Origin: Actinokineospora pegani
Lineage (GTDB): Bacteria > Actinomycetota > Actinomycetes > Mycobacteriales > Pseudonocardiaceae
Assembly: GCF_009745975.1 (NCBI RefSeq)
Contig: NZ_WHOL01000113.1
Span: 62,001 to 126,000 of the forward strand
Length of the DNA: 64,000 nt
Direction: 5' to 3'
A program made the translations under genes and the position numbers. Shown piece by piece: positions 17,415 to 28,533 of the stretch (its first letter is position 1; the number at the start of each line of letters is the position of its first letter). The notes beneath the pieces are model-generated. The model saw nothing but the letters and a program-made list of their open reading frames with translations, searched no databases and had not been told where the DNA came from.

Positions 17415-18185
17415 ATGAGCGGCGAGCGGAGGCTGACGGACATGTCCGAGCGCGGGTGGGAGGACCTCTCCGGGACCGAGTTCGGCGAACCGCCGAACCG
17501 GTTCGACATCGACGGGTTCCGGGCCAGGCTGTTCGGCGGGCCGAGCGCCACCCTGTACGGCGACTCGAGCATGGCCGCGGGCATCCCGTCCCAGACCGAC
17601 TGGGACAGCAAGGAGATCCCCGCCGTGGCCGAGTTCCAGCCCGAGTACGAGCAGGACGACTACGAGCCGGTCCACGCCTCCCGCCGCGGGCAGGCCCAGG
17701 GCTACGAGCAGGCCGGGTACGAGCAGGGCTACGAGTCGGACTTCGCCGAGGAGTACGAACCCGAGTTCGCCGCGCCGGTCGCCCCCGCCCCCGCACCCGC
17801 ACCGGCTCCGACCAGCGCGAACTTCTACGACCCGGCACCGCACGAGACCGGGTCGCTGGTCCGCCCGTACACCAAGACGGGCGGGCGCACCCGCTCCGAC
17901 TACGATCTGGCGATCGAGGCGCTGGTCTCCACCAGCGACCGAGGCCGGTCCCCGGACGCCACGGTCCGCCCTGAGCACAAGTCCATCTGCGGGTTGTGCA
18001 TGGACACCCGTTCCGTCGCCGAGGTCGCCGCGCACCTGCGGCTGCCGCTGGGCGTGGCGCGGGTGCTCATCGGCGACCTGGCGGGCATGGGGCTGGTCTC
18101 GATCCACCAGAGCGGCATGGTCGTCGGCGACCGGCCGTCGATCGAATTCATGGAAAGGGTGCTCAGTGGGCTCCGCAGGCTCTAG
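17415..18185 (+). CDS. DUF742 protein with long acidic N-terminus, conservon CvnC type
   Basis: The 256-residue protein has the DUF742 winged-helix-like domain only in its last 120 residues (from SLVRPYTKTGGRTRSDYDL, through SICGLCMDTRSVAEVAAHLRL, to the end). The first 130 residues are an acidic, Tyr/Gln/Glu-rich extension (EYEQDDYEPVHA, GYEQAGYEQGYES) ending in an Ala-Pro run. Typical family members lack such a tail. Two starts are possible: ATG 17415, or ATG 17442 with GGAGG 9 nt upstream. The latter has the better ribosome binding site. It overlaps the GTPase gene by 20 bp. Confidence 0.86.
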   Translation: MSGERRLTDMSERGWEDLSGTEFGEPPNRFDIDGFRARLFGGPSATLYGDSSMAAGIPSQTDWDSKEIPAVAEFQPEYEQDDYEPVHASRRGQAQGYEQAGYEQGYESDFAEEYEPEFAAPVAPAPAPAPAPTSANFYDPAPHETGSLVRPYTKTGGRTRSDYDLAIEALVSTSDRGRSPDATVRPEHKSICGLCMDTRSVAEVAAHLRLPLGVARVLIGDLAGMGLVSIHQSGMVVGDRPSIEFMERVLSGLRRL

Positions 18186-18771
18186 TCCCCTCAGCGCGCG
18201 GGGGGCCGCCCCGCAGCCGACGACCTCGGCCAAGATCGTCGTCGCCGGTGGTTTCGGCGTCGGCAAGACCACCCTGGTCGGGTCGGTCTCCGAGATCGTG
18301 CCGCTGACCACCGAGGCCGTCATGACCGAGGCCAGCGTGGACGTCGACGACCTGTCGTCGACCCCGAACAAGGTCACGACCACCGTCGCGATGGACTTCG
18401 GCCGGGTCTCGCTCGACTCGGACCTGATCCTGTACCTGTTCGGCACCCCGGGCCAGCACCGCTTCTGGTTCATGTGGGACGACCTGGTCCGCGGCGCCAT
18501 CGGCGCGATCGTCCTGGTCGACACCCGCAGGCTCGCCGACGCTTTCGCCTCGATCGACTTCTTCGAGGACCGCGGCCTGCCCTACGTCATCGCGCTCAAC
18601 TGCTTCGACCGCGTCCTGCACCACCGCATCGACGACGTCCGCGACGCCCTCACGGTCGAGCCGACGGTTCCGATAGTCACCACCGACGCCCGCGACCGCG
18701 ACTCCACCAAGGAGACGCTGATCACCCTCGTCGAGCACGCCATGCAGCAACGCATGTCCCGCGCGGTCTGA
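18166..18771 (+). CDS. Small GTPase of the conservon, CvnD type
   Basis: The 201-residue Ras-like GTPase has the P-loop GGFGVGKTTL (about 28-37), the switch II TPGQ in LFGTPGQHRFWFMWDD, and NCFD near 146 in the NKxD position. It starts at a GTG with GGAAAGGG upstream, inside the DUF742 gene, so coupling is likely. It is the output component of the four-gene conservon. It presumably cycles between GTP and GDP under control of the roadblock protein. A stem-loop follows the stop. Confidence 0.92.
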   Translation: MGSAGSSPLSARGAAPQPTTSAKIVVAGGFGVGKTTLVGSVSEIVPLTTEAVMTEASVDVDDLSSTPNKVTTTVAMDFGRVSLDSDLILYLFGTPGQHRFWFMWDDLVRGAIGAIVLVDTRRLADAFASIDFFEDRGLPYVIALNCFDRVLHHRIDDVRDALTVEPTVPIVTTDARDRDSTKETLITLVEHAMQQRMSRAV

Positions 18772-18781
18772 TCTACCGCCT

Positions 18782-18815
18782 GAGCCCCGGTCGCCCTCAC
18801 AGGTGCCCGGGGCTC
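18782..18815 (+). terminator. Stem-loop after the conservon
   Basis: GAGCCCCGG (18782-18790) pairs perfectly with CCGGGGCTC (18807-18815) across a 16-nt loop, 10 nt after the GTPase stop. There is no strong T-run. Confidence 0.6.
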
Positions 18816-18878
18816 TCGCGTCCACACCACCGGCAACCCCCAGCAGCCGAGCGTCACACGCGTTCACCAAGCGGGGGT

Positions 18879-19103
18879 TCACGGCACTGGACCCAGAACG
18901 GAGCGGGGGACGCCCGAGGGTCGATCCGGCGAGCGGATCTGCCTGATCGCCCGGACGTCCTCGGCGGGCTGGGGCATCACCGCGTTCACCACCTGGTCGC
19001 CATCGAAGCTGCGCGCCTGCGGCGTGTCCTGGCAGGCCACCTCCACGGCGCCCACCTCCGCCGGCGCCACGCCCGAGACGGGCTCCGCGTCAGGACTCCT
19101 CAA
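18879..19103 (-). CDS. Possible small hypothetical protein after the XPB-associated gene
   Basis: This is a 74-codon open frame from a TTG at 19103. It overlaps the last 14 bp of the XPB-associated gene. Third positions are GC-rich in the middle, but no family or ribosome binding site is recognisable. It fills an otherwise empty 300-bp gap, which is the only other argument for it. It could be chance. Confidence 0.3.
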   Translation of the reverse strand: MRSPDAEPVSGVAPAEVGAVEVACQDTPQARSFDGDQVVNAVMPQPAEDVRAIRQIRSPDRPSGVPRSVLGPVP

Positions 19104-21375
19104 CCAGGGCCGCGCTGGTGATCCGGTGCAGGGGAAAACGGCGGATCTCGTCGCTGGCGGGGTCTCGGCCTTCCACTATCCCGCCGCCGGTGCGGAGGGG
19201 TTCGACGACGTGTTGGCTCGCCACGCCGTGGGCGTCCACCAGGCCCAGCCAGACCGCTCGGCCGGTCCTGGCCGCGTCTTGGAGGAGGGTCAGCGTCTCC
19301 GCGGTGCCGGTGCCCGTTCCGGAACCACCGCGCGGGGAGACCGTGCGGCCCCGGCGGCTCTCGGCTGCCCGGTCGCCCGCGCGCATGGCGGCGACGACGT
19401 CGAGGAGTTGGTCGGCGCCGGGGGTGCGGGGGAGGGTGCGGCGCAGGGCGCGTGCCGGGGTCTGGATGCGGCGGCCCGTGGGGCGCAGGTCGACGACCTG
19501 GCCGTCGGTGCCCTCGGCGGCGGGGGCGAAGCCCGCGGCGCGCAGGTCGTCGAGGATGTCGAGCAGGGGCAAGGGGCTGACCAGGACCGTGGGGGCGATC
19601 TTGCGCAACTGCAGGCCAGCGGCGACGGGGCTGGCGGCGACCTCGGCGATCAGCGCGGGGTCGTCGCAGCGCAGGAACGACGACGTGGAGCCGCCGCGCA
19701 GCCTGCCGTGGCGGCGGGCGACGTCGTCGATCAGGTAGTCGAGGGACTGCGGGACCGGGGTGCGCGAGCGGGTGCGGAACAGCTCGTGCAGGTCCTCGGC
19801 GGTGCGGCCCGCGTCCAGCGCCCGCCGCACCGAGGTCTCGCTGACCCGGTACACCGTGGCGCTGCCCGCCGACTCCACGTCGGCCGTCTCGGTGATCAGC
19901 GCGGCCAGGTGCGGCTCCAGCGGGCCGGGGGCGACGACGGTCAGGTCGGCCTGCACCAGCACGTGGTCCACCGGCTCCGGCAGCGCGTCGGCCATCCGCC
20001 TGGCCGCCGCCTGCGCGCCATCGTCCAGCAGCGCCCGCCCCGGCCCGCTCAGCGCGCCCAGTGCCACGACCCCCAGCAGCGTCGCCTCGGCCACCGTCCA
20101 GCGCACCATGTCATCGCGCAGTCGCCCGCCGCGGCGCGGCGCCCGCCAGGCCAGCAGCGCCGCCAGCTCGTCCGCGTCGACCACGGCGACCCCCGCGCGG
20201 AGCTGCGCCAGCGCCTCCAGCACGCGCAGCCGCTCCACCGGGGCCACCGGCCTGCGCAGCTCGTCGGACAGCGGCGCGAGCAGCCGGTCCTTGGGGTCGC
20301 GCATCCCGCCAAGGCCGGGCACGCGCGGCAGGTCCAGCCACGCGGCGGCCAGCGTGGCCCACCGGTTGGCGGGCGCGGCGGCCAGCCACAGGTCGGCGTG
20401 GGTGGTCGGAACCCACTCCGGCGACGTGGTCTCGCTGTCGGCCACCAGCGACGCGGCGGCGGCCACCTCGACCAGCACGGTCGTGTCCCGGTCGGAGAGC
20501 TCGACGGCCTTGGCGACCTTCTTCAGGTCCCGCACGCCCAGCCCGCCGGACTTGAGCACCGGCGGCGAGTCGGCCGACCACAGCCTGATCAGCGTCTCGG
20601 TGTGCCGGACCACCTCCAGCGCGGCCCCGGCGGCGGTGGAGTCGATCAGCGCGGCCTTGCGGGTGGACGTCCGCAGCACCGGCTCGGTCACTGAGACGGT
20701 CCTGGTCGACGGGGCGGGCCCGCCGCGCAGGGCCGCGCCCACCTGGCCGGGCAGCTCCACGGTCTCCGCGTCCAGCCGGACCAGCAGCCCCCTGGCCAGC
20801 AGCCGCTGGATCGGGGTGACGGCCTTTCCCAGCGGCACCACGACCGCGGCGTCCTTGGTGCGCCCGATCGGGCGGCTCGCGGCCAGCGTGTCGAGGACCT
20901 TGCGCTCGTCGTCGGGCAGCCCGGCCAGCAACCCGGCGACGTCGACCCCGTCCAGGCCGGGGGCGGGCCGCCCCAGACCGGCGGCCGGGCTCCCGGCCTC
21001 GCGGGCGGCGGGCGGCAGCGCCACGGCGTCGTCCGGGCCCCAGGCCAGAGCCACCGCCCGCATCTTGGCGACGGCGCTGCCCACCTGCGCGGCGGTGACC
21101 TCGGGCGGCAGGTGGCCGACCACCCGGCTCAGCGGCGCGGGCGCCCGGTCGGCGTCGGCGGCCAGCAGCGCGTCCAACACCGCCAGGGTCAGCGTGTCGA
21201 GGCCCTCCGCGGCGCGCGCCACCGAGGCGCGGGTGCCCGCCCGGGACGCCAGCACGGCGGTGTCGGCCGGACGGGGGGTGGCCAGGTCGGGGCGGGCGCG
21301 CAGCAGCGCGGCGAGCTCCTCGTCGTCCCTGGCTCGCAGCCAGTCGGTGAGCGTGGTGCCGGACACCCTGACCAC
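19090..21375 (-). CDS. Helicase-associated (XPB N-terminal-like/WYL) protein
   Basis: This 761-residue protein starts at a GTG ([25 protein letters not shown]; a GTG three codons on is an alternative). It matches the actinobacterial helicase-associated family, of which Rv0862c is the member I remember. It has winged-helix repeats in the N-terminal 400 residues and an XPB N-terminal-like domain (about 460-600, [19 protein letters not shown]). A WYL-like C-terminal module ([14 protein letters not shown] ... [14 protein letters not shown]) follows. No Walker A is present, so it is not itself a helicase. Its usual neighbour is XPB, from which it is separated here by a 12-kb insertion. Function unknown, likely DNA repair or regulation. 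Confidence 0.85.
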   Translation of the reverse strand: MVRVSGTTLTDWLRARDDEELAALLRARPDLATPRPADTAVLASRAGTRASVARAAEGLDTLTLAVLDALLAADADRAPAPLSRVVGHLPPEVTAAQVGSAVAKMRAVALAWGPDDAVALPPAAREAGSPAAGLGRPAPGLDGVDVAGLLAGLPDDERKVLDTLAASRPIGRTKDAAVVVPLGKAVTPIQRLLARGLLVRLDAETVELPGQVGAALRGGPAPSTRTVSVTEPVLRTSTRKAALIDSTAAGAALEVVRHTETLIRLWSADSPPVLKSGGLGVRDLKKVAKAVELSDRDTTVLVEVAAAASLVADSETTSPEWVPTTHADLWLAAAPANRWATLAAAWLDLPRVPGLGGMRDPKDRLLAPLSDELRRPVAPVERLRVLEALAQLRAGVAVVDADELAALLAWRAPRRGGRLRDDMVRWTVAEATLLGVVALGALSGPGRALLDDGAQAAARRMADALPEPVDHVLVQADLTVVAPGPLEPHLAALITETADVESAGSATVYRVSETSVRRALDAGRTAEDLHELFRTRSRTPVPQSLDYLIDDVARRHGRLRGGSTSSFLRCDDPALIAEVAASPVAAGLQLRKIAPTVLVSPLPLLDILDDLRAAGFAPAAEGTDGQVVDLRPTGRRIQTPARALRRTLPRTPGADQLLDVVAAMRAGDRAAESRRGRTVSPRGGSGTGTGTAETLTLLQDAARTGRAVWLGLVDAHGVASQHVVEPLRTGGGIVEGRDPASDEIRRFPLHRITSAALVEES

Positions 21376-21507
21376 GGTATACGGCTGGTCGTTCCGCTAA
21401 TCTCAGCACCAGGACGTGTTGTGGGGCCGCGTCCGGCGCGACTATCGCGAACACGGGCCCCCGCAACGCGGCCAAGCCCGACGAAGCTGCCGGACTTAGG
21501 AGGATCG

Positions 21508-21687
21508 ATGGCGAAGGTCACGAAGAAGGACCGCGTCGACCCGGAGTGGCGCCACCCCGAGGACGGCTCGCACGCCGTGTCCGAGCTGCACTCCGACCGG
21601 CAGGGCGCGCTCTCGCCCTTCGGCGACACCACGTTCCCGTTGGAGAGCACCCCTTACGTGCACCCGGTCACCGAGATCAACAGGTGA
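21508..21687 (+). CDS. Small conserved actinobacterial protein (Rv0863-position)
   Basis: A 59-residue polar protein (MAKVTKKDRVDPEWRHPEDG...) with a strong AGGAGG at 5-6 nt before the ATG. It sits between the XPB-associated gene and the Moco genes, the same place as Rv0863 in M. tuberculosis. No domain is recognisable. The charged, Pro/His-containing sequence suggests a largely unstructured protein. A perfect 19-bp hairpin follows the stop. Confidence 0.75.
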   Translation: MAKVTKKDRVDPEWRHPEDGSHAVSELHSDRQGALSPFGDTTFPLESTPYVHPVTEINR

Positions 21688-21690
21688 TCA

Positions 21691-21733
21691 TCACACCGCG
21701 ATAAACGCCCTGGCGGCGTTTATCGCGGTGTGA
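21691..21733 (+). terminator. Perfect 19-bp stem-loop
   Basis: TCACACCGCGATAAACGCC (21691-21709) pairs perfectly with 21715-21733 across the 5-nt loop CTGGC. It starts 3 nt after the small gene stop. No T-run follows. It may be a terminator, or an operator for the malic enzyme gene that starts 53 bp on. Confidence 0.7.
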
Positions 21734-21785
21734 CAGCGTTAAGCTCGCCCAGACCCCTGAACGACGCAGTCTGGAGCGCGCCGAC

Positions 21786-23186
<1,401 letters not shown>

Positions 23187-23239
23187 CGCCATCCGCAGTC
23201 GCCACGACCGGCCCGCGCGGCGTGAGTAGGCTCGGCGTC

Positions 23240-23707
23240 GTGGGTGAACTGAGCCATGTGGACGCCTCTGGCGCCGCCCGGATGGTCGACGTCTCGGGCA
23301 AGGGCGTGACGGTGCGGCGGGCCGTGGCCTCTGGGGTTGTCAGGACGACCGAGGCCGTCGTCGAGTTGTTGGTGCGGGACGGTCTTCCCAAGGGGGACGC
23401 GCTGGCGACGGCGCGCATCGCGGGGATCATGGGTGCCAAGCGCACGCCCGACCTGATCCCGCTGTGCCACCCGATCGCGCTGTCCGGGGTGCGGGTCGAG
23501 TTGGAGCCGGTGGGTGCGGAGGTGCGCATCACCGCGACCGCCAAGACCACCGACCGGACCGGGGTCGAGATGGAGGCGCTGACGGCGGTGGCGGTCTGCG
23601 GCCTGACCCTGCACGACATGATCAAGGCTGTCGACCCGGCCGCCGTGCTCGACGCGGTCCGGGTGGAGAGCAAGGACGGCGGCAAGACCGGGTCGTGGAC
23701 GCGGTGA
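23240..23707 (+). CDS. moaC: Cyclic pyranopterin monophosphate synthase
   Basis: The 155-residue enzyme converts the MoaA product (3',8-cH2GTP) to cPMP in the first step of Moco synthesis. The family core is intact: [20 protein letters not shown] at the start, [17 protein letters not shown] and [14 protein letters not shown] in the middle, and MIKAVDP with the catalytic Lys near the C-terminus. The GTG at 23240 is the start ([10 protein letters not shown]). The moaB-moaE fusion overlaps its stop by 4 bp. Confidence 0.95.
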   Translation: MGELSHVDASGAARMVDVSGKGVTVRRAVASGVVRTTEAVVELLVRDGLPKGDALATARIAGIMGAKRTPDLIPLCHPIALSGVRVELEPVGAEVRITATAKTTDRTGVEMEALTAVAVCGLTLHDMIKAVDPAAVLDAVRVESKDGGKTGSWTR

Positions 23708-24618
23708 CGCGGACGGGGCGGGTCATCACGGCGTCCAACCGGGCGGCGCGCGGGGTCTACGAGGACAAGACGGGGCCGGTGATCGCCGCCTGGCTGCGCG
23801 GGCGCGGGGTCGAGACCCCCGACCCCGTCGTCGTGCCCGACGGCGCCCCCGTCGAGGCGGCCCTGCGCGACGCCGTGGCCGACGCCGTCTCGGTCGTCAT
23901 CACCACCGGTGGCACGGGTGTCACCCCCACCGACCGCACTCCCGAGGCCACCCGCGCGGTCCTCGACCACGACATCCCCGGTCTCGCCGACGCCATCCGC
24001 GCCGCGGGCCTGCCCGAGGTGCCCACGGCCGTGCTGTCCCGGGGCCTCGCTGGTGTCGCGGGCAGCACCCTGGTCGTCAACCTGCCCGGGTCCAGCGGCG
24101 GGGTGAAGGACGGTCTCGGCGTGCTCGACGGGGTCCTCGACCACGCCCTGGACCAGTTGGCGGGCGGCGACCACCAGTCCGCGCCGACCACGCCCGCCGA
24201 GGTGCTGCGGGCCGAGGTCACCGACAGCCCGATCTCCGTCGACGACCACGCCGCCCTGGCTTCCCACCGCGCCGCGGGCGCCGTCGTCACCTTCGCGGGC
24301 GTCGTGCGCGACCACGACGGCGGCAAGGCCGTGGTCTCCCTCACCTACGAGGGCCACCCCTCCGCCGCCGCCGTCATCGCCGAGGTGGCGGCGGAGATCG
24401 CCACGACCTCCCCCGGCACCCGAGCCCTGGCCGTCTCCCACCGCATCGGCCCCTTGGCCATCGGCGACACCGCCCTCGCGGTCGCCGTGTCCGCCGACCA
24501 CCGCCGCGCCGCCTTCGACACCTGCGCCCGCCTGGTCGACGAGGTCAAGGCCCGCCTGCCCATCTGGAAGCACCAGCACTTCACCGACGGCACCGACGAG
24601 TGGGTCAACTGCCCCTGA
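23704..24618 (+). CDS. MoaB/Mog-MoaE fusion, molybdenum cofactor biosynthesis
   Basis: A 304-residue bifunctional protein. Residues 1-160 are a MoaB/Mog molybdopterin-binding domain ([16 protein letters not shown] and [15 protein letters not shown]), which adenylylates molybdopterin. Residues 170-304 are MoaE, the large subunit of molybdopterin synthase ([34 protein letters not shown], and [12 protein letters not shown] with the catalytic Lys). M. tuberculosis has these as separate genes (mog, moaE2). The GTG start overlaps the moaC stop (GTGA). The sulfur carrier MoaD is encoded nearby on the opposite strand. Confidence 0.93.
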   Translation: MTRTGRVITASNRAARGVYEDKTGPVIAAWLRGRGVETPDPVVVPDGAPVEAALRDAVADAVSVVITTGGTGVTPTDRTPEATRAVLDHDIPGLADAIRAAGLPEVPTAVLSRGLAGVAGSTLVVNLPGSSGGVKDGLGVLDGVLDHALDQLAGGDHQSAPTTPAEVLRAEVTDSPISVDDHAALASHRAAGAVVTFAGVVRDHDGGKAVVSLTYEGHPSAAAVIAEVAAEIATTSPGTRALAVSHRIGPLAIGDTALAVAVSADHRRAAFDTCARLVDEVKARLPIWKHQHFTDGTDEWVNCP

Positions 24619-24720
24619 CGGGCCCCGGCCGTCCTCCGCGTCGTCCGCTCGCCGCCCAGTCGCCTCCCACGACCATGTTCGACCGCAGCCGCACGCCCAC
24701 GCGGACGTTGCGCAGCCAGG

Positions 24721-24748
24721 TGCGGGCGACTCAGTGCGGGCGACTCAG
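24721..24748. repeat. Perfect tandem 14-bp duplication
   Basis: TGCGGGCGACTCAG occurs twice head to tail (24721-24734, 24735-24748) in the gap between the convergent moaB-moaE and rpf genes. Probably a slippage duplication. Confidence 0.85.
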
Positions 24749-24773
24749 AGGGGGCTTGGTGATCGCAGACAGG

Positions 24774-24810
24774 CCGATGGCCCCCGACCAGGTGGGTCGG
24801 GGGCCATCGG
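24774..24810. terminator. Bidirectional stem-loop terminator
   Basis: A perfect 16-bp stem CCGATGGCCCCCGACC (24774-24789) pairs with 24795-24810 around a 5-nt loop. It lies between the convergent moaB-moaE and rpf genes. Confidence 0.85.
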
Positions 24811-24823
24811 AACAGCGGTGAAC

Positions 24824-25800
<977 letters not shown>

Positions 25801-25986
25801 AGTAGTGACCGTCGTCACGGTAACAACCGGCTATCGGTCACGATCGAGGGTAAAAGCCCAGCTAAACGCCGTGCACTTGGCTGTTACCGGCCCGTGTCCT
25901 ACCCGAGATAATTCACTTTCAGTGAGAGTTGGCGCACCTCTCCGGGCGGTCCGATCGGCCAAATGGGCACCCCCGGCGCCACCTCC

Positions 25987-26241
25987 TCAGCCCCCGGCGA
26001 AGGGGGGGAGGACGTCCAGGATCGCCACATCGGGGAGCCTGGTGTCGCGGTCGCGCACGGCCACCTCGTCCAGCAGGAAACTCGCCGACGCCAACACCCG
26101 GACCAACCCCGGCCCGCGCGCGGCCCCCAGCGCCACCAACGCCTCAGCCACTGTCGCGCCCTCCGGCAGCGTCACCGTCTCTTCCGCGATCCCCGCCGCG
26201 GCGCGCGCGCCCGCGAAGTACCGCACCTTCACCTCGGTCAC
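25987..26241 (-). CDS. moaD: Molybdopterin synthase sulfur carrier
   Basis: The 84-residue ubiquitin-like protein ends in the required Gly-Gly (VLPPFAGG), whose C-terminus is adenylated and thiocarboxylated to supply sulfur to MoaE. The beta-grasp pattern KVRYFAGARAAAG at the start is typical of MoaD2. It starts at a GTG 7 nt after the moaA stop, so the two genes form an operon. Partner MoaE is the C-terminal half of the nearby fusion. Confidence 0.92.
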   Translation of the reverse strand: MTEVKVRYFAGARAAAGIAEETVTLPEGATVAEALVALGAARGPGLVRVLASASFLLDEVAVRDRDTRLPDVAILDVLPPFAGG

Positions 26242-26248
26242 CGCGACC

Positions 26249-27295
26249 TCACCCTCCGATCGAGCTCATCGGCCGGTCGGGCTGCGTGAACCCGCCGCCG
26301 TCGATTCCGTGCCCCGCCGCCTTGGCCCACATCGCGCCCCGCCACACCCCGGCCAACTCCTCGTCGGAGGCCCCACCGCGCAGCGGCGCCCGCAGGTCTG
26401 TCTCCCCGGTCGCGAACAGGCACGACCGCAGCGCCCCGTCCGCGGTGAGCCGCGTGCGGTCGCACGCGGCGCAGAACGGCCGCGTGACCGACGCGATGAC
26501 CCCCACGTCGCCCGGGCCGCCGTCGACCAGCCAGCGCTCCGCGGGGGCGGCCCCGCGCGCCTGCGGGGTCAGGTCGTACTCGGCGCTGAGACGGGCGAGG
26601 ATCTCCTCGGCCGTCACCATCTCCCCGCGGTCCCAGCCGTGCTGCGGGTCGAGCGGCATCTGCTCGATGAACCGCAGCCGGTAGCCGTGCGCCAGGCAGA
26701 AGCGCAGCAGCGGCACGGCCTCGTCGTCGTTGACCCCGCGCATCAGCACGGTGTTGACCTTCACCGGCTCCAGGCCCGCCTCCCGCGCCGCCGCGAGCCC
26801 GGCCAGCACGTCGGCGAACCGGTCGCGCCTGGTCAGCTCCGTGAACCGGGCCGGGTCCAGCGTGTCGAGCGAGACGTTCACCCGGTCGAGGCCCGCCGCC
26901 CGCAGTGACCGCGCGCGCCGCGCCAGCCCGATCGCGTTGGTGGTCATGGAGATGCGGGGCCGCGGGTCCAGCGCCGCCGTTGCTTCGATGATCCCCTCCA
27001 ACCCCCGGCGCAACGTCGGCTCACCCCCGGTGAAGCGGATGTCGGTGACCCCCAGGGCGGTGACCGCGATCCGGATCAGCCTGGTCAGCTCCGCGTCGGA
27101 CAGCAGGTCGCCGCCCGGCAGCCAGTCCAGGCCCTCGGCGGGCATGCAGTAGGTGCAGCGCAGGTTGCAGCGGTCAGTCAGGGAAACCCGCAGGTCCGTG
27201 GCCACCCGCCCGAACCGGTCCACCAGCTCGGGGGTGTCCGGTCTGCGCGTGGCGTTCGGGACGGCGGGAAGGCCCAGGTCAACGGGGATGCTCAC
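26249..27295 (-). CDS. moaA: GTP 3',8-cyclase
   Basis: This radical-SAM enzyme of 348 residues starts Moco synthesis. The N-terminal [4Fe-4S] motif is CNLRCTYC, followed by TGGEPTLR. The C-terminal cluster cysteines are in FCAACDRTRLTADG and LRSCLF, and the family's essential C-terminal Gly-Gly closes the protein (MSSIGG). Adjacent GTG codons at 27298 and 27295 are both possible starts. GGAAG lies just upstream. It is divergent from the molybdate-responsive regulator over 104 bp that holds two palindromes. Confidence 0.94.
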   Translation of the reverse strand: MSIPVDLGLPAVPNATRRPDTPELVDRFGRVATDLRVSLTDRCNLRCTYCMPAEGLDWLPGGDLLSDAELTRLIRIAVTALGVTDIRFTGGEPTLRRGLEGIIEATAALDPRPRISMTTNAIGLARRARSLRAAGLDRVNVSLDTLDPARFTELTRRDRFADVLAGLAAAREAGLEPVKVNTVLMRGVNDDEAVPLLRFCLAHGYRLRFIEQMPLDPQHGWDRGEMVTAEEILARLSAEYDLTPQARGAAPAERWLVDGGPGDVGVIASVTRPFCAACDRTRLTADGALRSCLFATGETDLRAPLRGGASDEELAGVWRGAMWAKAAGHGIDGGGFTQPDRPMSSIGG

Positions 27296-27329
27296 CACTT
27301 CCAGGGTAGTCGCCGGAGTGGCTGTGGAT

Positions 27330-27393
27330 CGCTTTCGTGAAAGCGTCTGCGCCTTCGATCGTTCAGTCACACCGCACTTGCGACAGTATTGTC
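27330..27393. promoter_or_regulatory. Palindromes between moaA and the molybdate regulator
   Basis: CGCTTTC-gt-GAAAGCG (27330-27345) is a perfect 7-bp inverted repeat, and GACA-gtat-TGTC (27382-27393) lies 6 nt before the regulator ATG. Both are placed to control the divergent moaA-moaD and regulator-modABC transcripts. The HTH-TOBE protein is the obvious candidate binder. Confidence 0.5.
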
Positions 27394-27399
27394 TTGTAC

Positions 27400-27792
27400 A
27401 TGCCGCACTATCGGTTCTCTGAGGCCGCGCGCCTGCTCGGTGTCAGCGATGACACAGTGCGCCGCTGGGCCGACGCCGGGCACCTGCCGGTGGCCACCGA
27501 CGCCGCGGGCCGCAAGGTCGTCGAGGGCGCCGCGCTGGCCCGCTTCGCCCGCGACCAGGCCGCCACCGTCCCGGACCCGACCGGGGGCGCCAGCTCCGCC
27601 CGCAACCGGTTCGTCGGCCTGGTCACCTCGATCACCGCCGACACCGTCATGGCCCAGGTGGAGATCCAGTGCGGCCCGCACCGGGTGGTGTCGCTGATGA
27701 GCGCCGAGGCGGTGCGCGAGCTGGGGCTCGCCCCCGGTTCGCTGGCCGTCGCGGTGGTCAAGGCGACCAACGTCATCGTCGAGACCCCCTGA
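27400..27792 (+). CDS. HTH-TOBE molybdate-responsive regulator (MopI-like)
   Basis: The 130-residue protein has an N-terminal MerR-like helix-turn-helix ([35 protein letters not shown], about 4-40). A molybdate-binding TOBE/Mop domain makes up the rest ([26 protein letters not shown] to the end). Such proteins sense intracellular molybdate. The ATG at 27400 has no Shine-Dalgarno, so a leaderless message is likely. It lies 9 nt before modA and should control modABC and perhaps divergent moaA. Its own operator is probably GACAgtatTGTC just before the start. Confidence 0.85.
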   Translation: MPHYRFSEAARLLGVSDDTVRRWADAGHLPVATDAAGRKVVEGAALARFARDQAATVPDPTGGASSARNRFVGLVTSITADTVMAQVEIQCGPHRVVSLMSAEAVRELGLAPGSLAVAVVKATNVIVETP

Positions 27793-27801
27793 AGGAGACG
27801 C

Positions 27802-28533
27802 ATGCGCAAGCTCGCCCTGGTCGCCGCCGCGGCACTCGCCCTCGCCGGGTGCGGCTCGATCGGGGCGGCGAAGACGCTGACCGTCTTCGCCGCCGCGTCG
27901 TTGACCGAGTCGTTCACCGCGCTGGCGGAGGAGTTCGAGGCCGACAACGCGGGCGTCGAGGTCGTCGTCAACTTCGCCGGGTCCTCCGCGCTGGCCCAGC
28001 AGATCGGCGAGGGCGCGGCCGTGGACGTGTTCGCCTCCGCCGACGAGGGGAACATGGGGAAGGTCGCCGACCAGGTCCTCCCGGCCCAGGTCTTCGCGAC
28101 CAACCGGCTCGTCGTCGTCACCCCGCCCGGCAACCCGGCCCGGGTCGCGGGCCTGGCCGACCTGGCCAGGGACGGCCTGGCCGTCGTGCTCTGCGCGCCG
28201 CAGGTGCCGTGCGGGTCGGCGTCGGTGCGGGTCGAGGAGGCCGCCGGGGTCGACATCCTGCCCGTCAGCGAGGAGCAGGACGTCAAAGCCGTGCTGACCA
28301 AGGTGCGCCTGGGCGAGGCCGACGCCGGGCTGGTCTACGTCACCGACGCCCAGGCCGCGGGGGACGAGGTCGGCGTGATCGACTTCCCCGAGTCGGAGGG
28401 GGCCGTCAACCCGTACCCGATCGCCATGCTCGAGAACGCGCCGCAGCCCGGCCTCGCCGCGAAGTTCCTCGCGCTGGTCACCGGCGCCGACGGCCAGGCC
28501 GAGCTGGGCCGGGCCGGGTTCGGCACGCCGTGA
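27802..28533 (+). CDS. modA: Molybdate ABC transporter substrate-binding lipoprotein
   Basis: A 243-residue lipoprotein: signal [17 protein letters not shown] with Cys17 as lipidation site, then the ModA pattern [13 protein letters not shown] and [19 protein letters not shown]. These carry the Ser residues that coordinate molybdate. GAAGGAG precedes the ATG. It is the first structural gene of modABC and overlaps modB by 4 bp. Confidence 0.94.
   Translation: MRKLALVAAAALALAGCGSIGAAKTLTVFAAASLTESFTALAEEFEADNAGVEVVVNFAGSSALAQQIGEGAAVDVFASADEGNMGKVADQVLPAQVFATNRLVVVTPPGNPARVAGLADLARDGLAVVLCAPQVPCGSASVRVEEAAGVDILPVSEEQDVKAVLTKVRLGEADAGLVYVTDAQAAGDEVGVIDFPESEGAVNPYPIAMLENAPQPGLAAKFLALVTGADGQAELGRAGFGTP

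Noticed and set aside
27296-27399. Moco riboswitch before moaA
   Set aside because: The gap is only about 104 bp and holds short palindromes, not the long multi-stem Moco element. Protein regulation by the adjacent HTH-TOBE gene is simpler.
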